The position numbers and the translations under genes are program-made. A stretch of 64,000 bases of DNA from Pachypanchax playfairii (taxonomy: Eukaryota; Chordata; Actinopteri; Cyprinodontiformes; Aplocheilidae), in the NCBI GenBank assembly GCA_006937955.1, contig SSNP01000193.1, positions 372,001 to 436,000 of the forward strand. Direction: 5' to 3'. Every line of letters starts with the position of its first letter. Positions within the stretch are counted from its first letter, which is position 1. The notes under the pieces were generated by a model, which saw only the letters and a list, made by a program, of their open reading frames with translations, was not told the DNA's origin and ran no database searches. Below are positions 46,835 to 58,800 of this stretch, piece after piece.

Positions 46835-48380
46835 AACCACGGTGGTTAAACATGTTGTCTACTATCAACTTTTTAAAGGGGGAATATTCTCTTGGAGCAA
46901 AGGAAAATCTGTCTCTATATTTCTATCTATATTTTTCTAATGAACACAGATTAAGAATCTGTTTGATTATGACAGAAAAATTTCAAGTGAATTAATTTGT
47001 TATAAAATCTTAAACAGTTTGCAGCACTATTGATTGGATTGTGTTGATAGGTGCTTTTTTTACAGCATCATTATCACATTCCACATCCACTGATACATTC
47101 AGATCCAAGTAAAGCACCACTAAATAACTTTAAGCTACTGTGTTGAAACTTGTCTAAGTGGATATTAACCGAAAAACATGTTCAGCTTCATATTAGATAC
47201 TCGGAGTGTCTCTGATGGTCCAACAACACACTGAGCAACTTCATTACTCCGGGTCACGGCTGTGAGTGGGCGGTTCCTTTACTGTTTGTTGCAGCAGCGG
47301 TCGCCATTAGCTTCTATAAAGGCTAGCAGTTAGCTTTATCATCTCACTGACCAGAGTTCACTTTGTGTTGGCATCATGTCGGAGGACAATCTAAAAGAGT
47401 AGCAAGCAAAGACTGTTTTTATTTTGTTTCTGCACTGATAATAATCGTGCATTAAAAATGAGAAGCAGAATACGCCACCTTGTCTGACGACATCTGCAAA
47501 GCTGGTTCGAGCGACGGCCGTCTGCGACGCGGTTGTTTACGACAGTTGTAATTCTGCTTTTAACCACTGGGTGGGAAAAGCAGAAGTTATTTAGTACTGA
47601 TTTAAAATGATTTTATTGTCACAGAAATTCTATCTTATCATTCAGATCATCATAAGCTGTTTTATCTGATAAAGCTGCAACTTCTCTGGAATTGTTCAAA
47701 AAATTTCTCGTCCTTTACAGCTGCACTTTCGTTTTTCACAGTTAGATGGATGAGTGACAGTATGATGATTAGGGAGCAATGCATGATGGGAAAGATTTGG
47801 GGTAATTTAGTAAAAGCGTTGAACACCTTTGCTGAACTTTTAGACTTGTTTCTTAGAGAAAAGGGAATTGCTGTTTTTCATGTGGTACGTATGCTGATTT
47901 GCACCTAATGAGACTCATCAAGCCTCAGGGAATTCTCTTTTTAACGCTGTACATGGGAAAGTAAACTGACTTCCAGCTGTGTCACATGATCAATGTCAAA
48001 ATGAAACCTACCAGAGATTATCAGCACTGTGATCAAATCACTAAGGCTTTGTCCAATAAAAGCTTTTCAGTTACTGTGTGGTTTAAATTTTAATCAATAA
48101 TAATAAAAAATCCTGTCAAAAGACACTTTATCTCTTTTATATGTTCTGAAATCATTTACCATCTTCCTAACGGCGAGTGAAATCAAACCACCTTGAGACT
48201 GAGAGAAATGTAAACTTTATCAGTGAGCGTGGTTCCAGGTTACAGCCAGGCATCGCATCAGGAATGTTACCGTCTCAGAGTAAAATGGATTCCAAGGTAA
48301 AAAGGTGATATTATCAAAATAAAATAATTTTTTTTGCTGCAGTTTTGAATCTGTGATCCTTCTTCCTGGCTTGGAGTCCG
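46835..48380. other. casp6-mcub convergent intergenic region
   Basis: 3' untranslated and spacer DNA between two convergent genes. An AATAAA at 48055-48060 is one possible casp6 poly(A) signal. A somewhat GC-richer part lies at about 47230-47540. No gene or array recognised. Confidence 0.5.
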
Positions 48381-51300
48381 TTATGGCTTTGACTGGATCT
48401 GTTCCAGCGGTAGCTGAAGCTGGTTTGGGTTTCTAAGACGTCTCAAGTCGTCCTCCACCTGACAGACACGAGAGCAGTCGCGTTTATTTATTTGATAAAA
48501 TGTGTTTTTAAAGGAAGCAGCTGATCATAGAGGAGGAGTCACTAACCTGTGCTAGTTCATCCTTCAGTTCGTTGTATTTTTCCACATTGAATTTTATCTT
48601 TCTGGCACCTTTATAAAAGTAACGCAGGAACTGTCTGTCCTGAGCATCTGGATATACATAATCCTGTTGGAGAGAATGAAGAAAGAGTCATTGCAAAGCA
48701 AAATCTGCACATGACTCATTCTGGGAATGTTTTTTTTTACATTTTACCTTCATGGCTGTATTTTCTGCAACATCTGTAAATAGCTTTACTGTAAATTTGC
48801 TCTGCTTGAGACGAACAGCTGGAGCCAAATTCTTAATGTGTTACACACTTGGCAAAAAAAAGATCGATGGGAACATTGCTGTCATCAGCTAAAGTGTAGG
48901 AAATATTGCTCATGGGCATTTCTTACATAACTACAGACTCTTGAGAACTACACTGACCCATTTTTGCACAGGCCAGTTCCAGAGCTGAGTCTAATTCTGA
49001 ATCATTTTAAGCCAATGAGTCAGTTGCTGAGCCAGTCTAGAACTGAGACTGATGGTTGTTAAACTAGCATTTGTGATTTTAGATTGTGGAAAGTCTGGAG
49101 TATCCAAAGAAAACCCACGTGCACAGACTCCACACAGGAAGGTCCCAGCTGGATGTTAAACCCAGAACCTTCTACCTGTAAGGCACGAGTACAAACCAGC
49201 TGCAGTGCTGTACAACCCACATTAAAACAAAAGCTTCAGTATGTAGGTCACATGATCCTCCAGCGTGTTCAAACAGTTCGATGCAAACTTCCAACATGGC
49301 GCCGCCTGAAGCATGACGCTTACTCTGGGTTAAAACAGGCTATAGCTGAACTATTCTCACCACCCGTTGGGAGGTCTTCTCACCACATGTTGGGAGGTCT
49401 TCTCACCACATGTTGGGAGCTCTTCTCACCACATGTTGGGAGCTCTTCTCACCGCCCGTTGGGAGGTCTTCTCACCGCCCGTTGGGAGGTCTTCTCACCA
49501 CATGTTGGGAGGTCTTCTCACCACCCGTTGGGAGCTCTTCTCACCACATGTTGGGAGGTCTTCTCACCACCCGTTGGGAGCTCTTCTCACCACATGTTGG
49601 GAGGTCTTCTCACCACCCGTTGGGAGGTCTTCTCACCGCCCGTTGGGAGCTCTTCTCACCACATGTTGGGAGGTCTTCTCACCACCCGTTGGGAGGTCTT
49701 CTCACCGCCCGTTGGGAGGTCTTCTCACCGCCCGTTGGGAGGTCTTCTCACCGCCCGTTGGGAGGTCTTCTCACCACATGTTGGGAGGTCTTCTCATCGC
49801 CCATTGGGAGCTCTTCTCACCACATGTTGGGAGCTCTTCTCACCACATGTTGGGAGCTCTTCTCACCGCCCGTTGGGAGGTCTTCTCATCGCCCATTGGG
49901 AGCTCTTCTCACCACATGTTGGGAGGTCTTCTCACCGCCCGTTGGGAGCTCTTCTCACCACATGTTGGGAGGTCTTCTCATCGCCCATTGGGAGCTCTTC
50001 TCACCACGTGTTGGGAGGTCTTCTCACCGCATGTTGGGAGGTCTTCTCATCGCCCATTGGGAGCTCTTCTCACCACATGTTGGGAGGTCTTCTCACCGCC
50101 CGTTGGGAGCTCTTCTCACCACATGTTGGGAGGTCTTCTCACCGCCCGTTGGAAGCTCTTCTCACCGCCCGTTGGGAGGTCTTTTCACTGCCCATTCGGA
50201 GGTCTTCTCACCACATGTTGGGAGGTCTTCTCACCGCCCGTTGGGAGCTCTTCTCACCACCTGGTGCTTGTGACTTAGTGGAATGTTTACTTCTCTGGTA
50301 AGTTCCCAGTGACAGAACACTTCTTTCTGTCGGAGTTCCAGTAATATATTATATATCCTAAACTTAAGTTTAGAGTTTGACGTCTTATAAAAGTTGAGTT
50401 AGTTCTTTAAACACAAGGTAACAGACGTAAGGCCAGTGCAGAGGATAAAGTAGATGTTTGTCACATGTCCTTGAATCGTACCTGTTTAGTGAGAACATAG
50501 TAGGCGAAAGCTCCCATGCTGGTTGCGTAGGTGATGAAGTAAGTGACGGGCTCCATGACATCCCATGAGTAGACCCACCAGGTGAGCCAGGCCAAGGCCC
50601 CCCCCTGCACAGACAGCAGGGCCATGCCAGTCCACAGAACCTTGGAGGTGTGAAACGCTGCTGTTTGGGACAGCTGAGCCTTCATCTGAAATATGAAGGG
50701 GGGCGGGGAGAGAGAGAAGTGCCACATTTAAAAAAAAACCAAATCAGATGTGTTTACTCTGTAATAAAACAGATCTACTACCTTCTCAAGAGGTGACAAC
50801 TCTTGTTTGAGGTTGTCCATTCTCTCCAGCAGCTGCCTCTCCTTCAGCAGATGGTATTCAGGCTGGTGGAGAGCCGCATGCAGCAGGTGCACAACATGCT
50901 TCATATCCTCCATCTCCTTGGCATGTTCACTGGATGGAAACACTTCAACAAAAGAAAGTAGAGAAAGATGAGAGTAAATCTAGAAGAAATCATAATGAGC
51001 CTCCATCAGCAGGACGACCAGGAATCAAGCAGCAGACTGTGTTTTACCCTTTTCAGGAGAACGGACGTCATAAACTGCTTCATTTATGACAAGTTGAAAA
51101 TCCTTCTCCAGCAGGCTATCGATCAGGGTGGTGTTAGCCACACGCTCTCCATCTGTCACAGGAAGCACCCACATCAGCACTTTAATTCAACCCACAAAAC
51201 GTTTCTCACAGGTCGACCTATAAAAATACACTAAAGTACCTGGAAGTGAAAAATGTAGTTGATGAATGAGAAGATGAGACGTGACACCAATAAGTAGAAC

Positions 51301-52813
51301 TTCTATTGTTATATTGCTGCTCAGTTTCAACACGTATACTGTTTCCTCAGTCATAAAGAAAGTAGCTATGAACTAAAGCTAACAGCCCAACAGGGAAGAA
51401 TTACTCCATCTTTACTTATTAAATAAACAACGACTTTTGCGTATGTTTTAAAGGTCCTTTTATATTAAGCTTTAAGAGTAAAATATCACATTCCTCAGAG
51501 AAATAGAGATCAGAGATTGTTCACCAAACCCAAAAAGTCCATATCTAAAACCAGAAGATCCGGACGCACCAGTCTGTAAAATCCTCAGATAACTAATAGT
51601 CCTCACACCCAACACTAGATGCAACATACCAGTTCTGCACGACTCACTCTGAAGAAACTAAAAGCTTTCACCAACTTTTTTTCAAAAGTAATTTAACTCA
51701 TTTTAAAGTCTTAAGTCCACCTATTTCTTTTTTTGAAACTATTTTTAGGAGAATCTGAGCTAAATCTGTCATTTTACCTCAAAACATTGACAGAAAGATT
51801 TCTCCTATGATTTAAGGCTGTTTTTCTTTTTATGTGACATACTGAGAGGTGAACTCTCTGAATGTTGAAAGTGACAATCGGGGATGAGAGTGATCAAAGA
51901 CGTCATTTTTTATGTATTTTTTCAGACTTGTTTTCGTAACCATTCGCTCCGCCTCTCACCCAGTGGCTGCAACTTTGAACAGGAACAAGTGAATGTTTGA
52001 ATGTTTTCATATTTTGGTAACATTCCAGTACTTAGAGGAAGTTGTGTATTTTTAATACATTTAAAATCCACTAAACAATATGCACATTTAGAATGATCTT
52101 ATCGACCTGTCCAAGATCTTGGTAGTAAAAATCCATTCTGTCAAGGTTTGGTAAAGTCAATAATCAGTATGATTTCAGTGTTTGAAAAGTAAAAGTATTA
52201 TTCCAAAACTTTAGGATGTTTCTACAATTTTATTAAAATTGTAAAAGTGTGGATTAAAATAATAAAATCCTGATAATCTTGATTAATTTAGCTAAACTAG
52301 TCAAAAACAACCTGACAAACCAGGCTGTCGACACCTAGAGTTAACATTCGTGTGACGCAGCACACACGAAGAGAGAAGGTGTAGTACCTGTAGAGAGGAC
52401 AGAGACAACAGCTCCACAGTCCTCTTTCTGCAGATCAGCAATCACATCTCCCACAGTCATTAGCATTGGCCTGAGGAAAAACAGACACTTCTCGTTCCTG
52501 GATGGCAGCGACACTTCAAGAACCAGACGACCATATTTGTACTTCAAGGATGCGCCTGCAACGCAGTGAGAGAGAGGATCAGATTTCATTTTTACAGATA
52601 GTCTGATCATCTAAGTTAATGAAAAGAGGAATACATTTAAATCTACAAATTAGGATGCACATGTAGAAACTACGTCTTACCACTAGAGGGAGCAAGCGTG
52701 CTGCAGAAAGAAGCTTGGCAGTTTCCAAACAAAACACGTTTGTGATGAACCTGAGCAGAAAGAAAGGAAAAAAATGAAGTAAAGCAATTTCCACAGTTTG
52801 TTCTTGGTGTTAC

Positions 52814-52850
<37 letters not shown>

Positions 52851-55800
52851 CGCCTTTAGTAAACAGTCTTATCGTCAGTGAACAGATCAGCCTGAAAATG
52901 GAGACAGTCAGTCAATAAACCACTACAGCGGAATCTTTTTTCTTCCTCTCCTTTAATGTGAAATCGGACCAGATGGTGATATTACCTTCATCAGAACGTG
53001 CTCCTGCTCGCTGATGCATTACCTTTCCATTAGGTTACGGTGCCTGAACTGAATGCTTAATAAAAAATGCCAGTGTCCTTCAATAATACGCCACACTAAA
53101 CACTGAGAGTCTCCCACACTGGTGTTAATAGATGGAGAGTCAATAAGAAACACTTCAACACTGTAGTCTGTACTTCCAGGTCCTATTTTTGCTATTCATT
53201 AGTTGTAGTACTTGCAGTTAAAATGCCAACTTGTTTCTATCATCTGTGTAACAGATGTAAAATCTCTTTGTACGTTGTATAATGACAATAAAGGGCATTC
53301 TATTCTAAAACCATTAAACATGATCAAAGCTCATTTTAACCACATTCCTCTGCAGTATTTCTTATGTCAGAATCAACATCTGATACTTGTGGTCGATGCT
53401 TTAACTCGTCCCTCCATCCTTCAGCTGAGAGTTTGTTCAGAGCAATGAGAGAACTGTCCTTGTTCGAAGAGAAGAAACAAAACTTACAGCCCAGTTGACT
53501 TCACCCTCTCCACTCCACTCGTAAGAAGATGAATTGTTTACAAGAAACCAACTATGTGCAACCAGCAGGCTTTTATTGGAATGAGAACATAAAACATCAA
53601 GAAAAACTTCTAAAGTAAGAACCTGAACAACAACAAAACAAACGTTCCAAACTCCCTGCAGAGAAGAGGATATTCTCCAGTCTTTCTGACGTTTGATGGA
53701 TAAATAATAAAGAGAGCAGTTAGAGGGTGAATAGTTCTATGTACTTCTGTTTCATGACAGGCACCAATGGTTTCTAAGGAATGTACAAACCCTGTTAAAG
53801 AGGCAGAGCTCTTAGGAAGAGATCTGACTGAGCAGTGTTGGAAAAAACTGAACAGTATTCACAAAAAAGTTTGCAAAATATCTCACAATGCATGAAAGGT
53901 TTCTTAGTTACTAGTTGCAGGGCCTGGAATTCTAAATGGGTGTGAATAATTTGCAAGACAAAACTTTCTCTTAGAACAATCAAGAGTCGTCACAAGCATC
54001 TGGAACACAAGTTCTTTAGTTCCTGCAAGTCAGGACAGACAACCTCGGGAGCAGCTGACAATCTACGAAACTTATGAAACCTATTAAAAAATATGACACT
54101 TGAACAGTCACAACAACAGCGAGATCGTAGATGTAGAAACAGACAGTTGGGGTTCTGCGTTGAGTTGTAATAATCAAGCTAAGTATTGTCATCATAATAA
54201 TTGTGCAACAACACGAGTCACAGTAAGTTATTCCAATGAAACGACTGGCTGTTGCTTCACCAGATGTTACCCTACAGCTGAAACTTATGACTCAGCCTTC
54301 CAGCCTCTGCTTGAGCGAACCGCCTCTCTGTAGAGAACTTCAAACAGAATTATATTTACATTCTTTGATGATATCGAGTTATACTAATGACTGTATTCAC
54401 ACGTGCATGAAAGCATAAAAGAACAAGGACGTTAATTGCCCAATTAACAAAAATCACGTTGATAAAATGCCTTTGAATTTCCCACAGATTTTCTTTTTTT
54501 ACTCATCAAATCTTTCAAGCCTACTTTTTTTTAATCTCTGAAAATCCAGCAATCATCTTTTGATTGTTGCATCTTTCATCCTGACAAACCAAAAATGAAA
54601 AAAAGGATGTAAAAAATGCAGATATAACAACATAATATCAGTACATTAGACCAGTTTTCACTGAAGCAGCTGTAGTGCTTTACTTTAGCTGAGTGGTGCA
54701 AACACTGGGTGAGGAGACATACTGTGCAGCAAATGACTAGAGATATATCATATAGACTGCTGCTCTATCAGCAAACAGTTCATGTCAGAAATGGTTTAAC
54801 AGCAGAAGGAGCAGGAAGATGTTCACATCCACCGTTTATACCAAACACCAGGAATCAAATCAGACTGTCTCTGTCCTCAGAAAGTGGGAGTTTGTGCACA
54901 AGTGTGTATATGATCATAGACCAGAGTCAATTTAAAAGCTGGCTGCCTCCAGGCGCTGTGTGCATTCTGTGTGCACACATTCCCAATCCCTCTCTAAATC
55001 AACTAAACGTGGCTGTTGTGACAGATAATACAGTCTGAGAGCTGTGTGATGAATAATAGTACTTGGTCACAGCTATGCTTCTGGTTCTTTATTACTGCTT
55101 GAGAAAATACTGATTCTTTGAGCCCCCCCCCCCCCCCCCCCCCCCNNNNNNNNNNGCCCCCCCCCCCCCCCATCCCACATGTTGAGACTACAAATACCTT
55201 TAAAGAGAGCCTGAAAATTGAGCTCAAACAACAACATGCCTCAAAGGGAAGAATTGTTACTGTGGTTTTTCACTAACCAGTGAAACTTAATCCCACTCAA
55301 ACCAGTTTGGCCACTGATGCTCATAAAATCCACACAGGTAGCTGCGAACACCTCTGATCACACGCCTCACTCAGCTGTTCTTCTTCTTCTTTTACAACAG
55401 AAAGCTTTACAAATGGAAACCAGGACACTGGCACACTGAGTTGGGAACTAACTAAAGAACTGAAATTTAAAGTCACAAAAGGCCTCGCCCAAACTGAGTA
55501 GCATCGCTCCGCCTTGGTGGTGTATTACAGCAAAACCTGCCCAGATTTATGTTAGATACTGTCAGGGACAAAAGGTGTGAATCTCAAACACCTGTGCTGT
55601 TTGTCGTGGTGTCAAAAAATGTTTTTCTCTCTCACCAACTGAAATAAAATCTAGACTGGACTACTTCTTCTACTGCTGTTTAAAAGTGAAGCTGCCATGT
55701 TGGATTTTTGGAGCCAGAGTTTGCTAACACACATGTAAGTCATTGCACATAATTTTTAAGAATACCATTTCTCAAAAAATAAAAGCTGAAATTCATGCGT

Positions 55801-58800
55801 TTACTTGAAGTTAAAGTTTCAGAGAGACAGACTCTCCCAAATATCGCATGACACATGTGGTTACATCACACGGCAGGTTACACACTGCAGAGCCTCCAAA
55901 CAAGCCCAAACATGACAAACACGCAAGTAACAGACAAACATGAGAACTCCACCTCCAACATGCTACTGCTGGATTTAATCACTGAATTGTGCTGCTCATC
56001 AAAACCAAAAGCTTCTCAGTTTCCTGACAGATCGATATTCTGGGTGGAGGGTGGTCTCTGACTATCTTAGTGTCCTTCGGAGATGTCTAGAGTTGTTAAC
56101 GTTGTGCTGCAGGAATCGATGCTGCACATCTGCCCGTCATTATCAAATCATGTCTTCCAACTGCTCCTTCACATAACAATCAGCTCGGGGCGTATTTACC
56201 CCATGAGCTAGTAGTTTCTTATTAATGCAGTGCCTGCACAGAATAAGGGGGGGTGGGGGGAGTGAAAACGATGAAGGAAACTCTTGGGAATGCAGCGACA
56301 AACTGCAATCTTCATCCACAAGAAGGCCACGACTTCCTGCTCGCTCAGTGACGAGTGGGCTCATTTCCCCCCCGCGGTCCTTCAGCAGGTCAGCCCATTA
56401 TGAATCCTGTCACAAGCTGAGCTATGGTCTGCTGCATCTGGACCTCCTGGAGGAACCATCTCCTCCCACTCTTGCCACAGGCTTTGCATCATTACTCAGA
56501 TGGAGGGAGAGTATTTTGACTAACTCTCTGGCTCATATGAGGCTGACTTATTGCATGTTGCTCACGTGACTGGAAGCATAGAGAAAAACATGCTAAGAGT
56601 TGTATGATGTACAGGTTAAAGTCTCAGGTGAAAAAAAAAACATTGACAGGTTTGGAAACTAAATGAGTTCCTGTCACCAACATGATGGAGAACAGCCAGC
56701 ACTCGGCCATGAAAATGATTTGCAGCGGTTCATTCATCTTCTCTATTCCAGTTAATAATTTGCTTCGGTCGCATAAAGAAAAAGGACAGTGGTGGGAAGC
56801 ATGTGACTGCATGATGGAGTGTTTCACTGGGACAAGGTTAGGTAACCTCTAAGACAGGCAAAAACCTTCAAGGCAGGTTAACAAAAGGGAAGAATTCCTC
56901 AGGAAAGAAACATGTTTGAGTTTTTCAGAGCTTTCACACAGATGAAGAAGAGAGGAATCAGCCTCTAGTGTTACTAAAATAAGTGGAGCAAAAATATGTT
57001 TTCACACTTGATCACCATTCAGTACCAATTTCTAAATTTATCATAGTCAAGATTTTACAGACTGAAATATATGAAGAAAGTGCCAATATGGTGGCAGGGT
57101 TACCAGAGTCCTGAATGGAGAGTGGTGGCCGAGTATCCAGGTCCTGGGTGGAGCATGGTGGGAGGGAAACCAGGTCCCAGATAGAGCATGGTGGGAGGGA
57201 AACCAGGTCCCAGATAGAGCATGGTGGGAGGGAAACCAGGTCCTAGATGGAGCATGGTGGGAGGGAAACCAGGTCCTAGATGGAGCATGGTGGGAGGGTA
57301 TCTGGGTCTTGAAGAGAGCATGGTGGGAGGGAAACCAGGTCCTAGATGGAGCATGGTGGGAGGGTATCTGGGTCTTGAAGAGAGCATGGTGGGAGGGAAA
57401 CCAGGTCCTAGATGGAGCATGGTGGGAGGGTATTAATGACCATGTGCCAACATAAACTACTGTGTTTTGGTTGTAGAGATATTGAAGCTGGATTTATGCC
57501 TGGGTTACAACCCCATCCGACAGAGGAGTTGCACTTGCATTGTATTATCATAGCTGCATCCTCATGTATACAGGGCACAATGTAACTGTGGGTCTATGTG
57601 GTAGAGACTTTGTGGGAACTTGCTGCTGATCTATGGAGCTTGATGAAGGCATGAGAAAGTGTCTTATTGATGTGGAAAGCAGCAGGGAAAGTCTATGTGG
57701 TGCATACTCAAGAGTGTTGCAGCTTCACGATGGTCCTGACACTGGAGGAGGGTTTTCACATTAATAACAATCCAGTCTTGTTCTAATAGGTAGTGGAAAG
57801 TGCAAATTTCAAATGAACCATTCGAAAAAGCAAAAACAGGTTCTCTGCACCAAAAAAACAAAACCACATCCCTGTACCTTCCTGTCTGACACACATCATT
57901 ATGAATAAATACCATGCTTTCATTCCACATTGTTCTTCTATGCCTCGTTACAGCATCCCATTATCTCATGAAGCACACAAAATAAACTGTTTTAGTATAT
58001 GAAATACACCTTTTACTGATTAAGTGTGTAAAGACAAAAATGTTAAACGAAGTAATAAGACTGAAAATACATTACAAGTTGCATCTGAATTGTTCTGTCC
58101 AGTAAACACATTATTATTAACATTAGATGGGTTTGTTGATGGAATATTCCATCACAACATCATCACAGTGAGGCTTTAATGATCCCACCCACTGATTCAG
58201 AAACAAACAGCTTAATTATTAACAGTGTTATGTAAATAGTGTATAATGCAAACCATTTGTCTCTTACTATTCTTTCCAAAGGTTCCTCATCCAACACCAA
58301 AATGTCATAAAATCTCACAAAAGGTAATCAATAATGGAGGATACATGCTATCATTATTTACTGATGCCAAACGTATGAAACTTTAACTTTCTTGTACCTG
58401 CAGTAGAAAACCGAGCTTTAAATCTTCAGATTGTATGTGACCAGGATTTCTTTTAGGGTCCGAAAGGACATTACGTTTTCTAAAAGAACAGCAACCATGC
58501 ATGTATCATTGCTCCTATAAATACACTTTATGCAGTGAAATACATTGATGCATTGAATCAGCTGCTTAATGCAAAGTAGAATCTAATGTGTTCTCCTTCA
58601 TTGAGCCAATCAGAGTCCAGGATACAGTACATAACCACATGTTGATCTGAGCCAATCAGCACCTAGGATACATAACCACATGCTTTTCAGTCATCTGCCA
58701 ATAGCGTCCCATGTATAAAATCAACTGGGCAAACAAACTGAGAAATTATGTATCAGAAATAAAAAGGCCCATTGTTTGTGATGTATTGTTAGATATGTTT

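Noticed and set aside
49084..50301. 405-codon forward open frame
   Set aside because: It is produced by the stop-free 23-bp minisatellite plus a retroposon fragment, and lies antisense in an mcub intron.
54100..54333. 77-codon Cys/Asn-rich frame as a small secreted peptide
   Set aside because: It has no signal segment and no cysteine spacing of a known family, and it lies in AT-rich mcub intron 1.
57100..57420. Minus-strand 106-codon frame with an 11-residue repeat
   Set aside because: It arises because the 33-bp repeat length is a multiple of three. There are no splice sites, no family and no upstream context.
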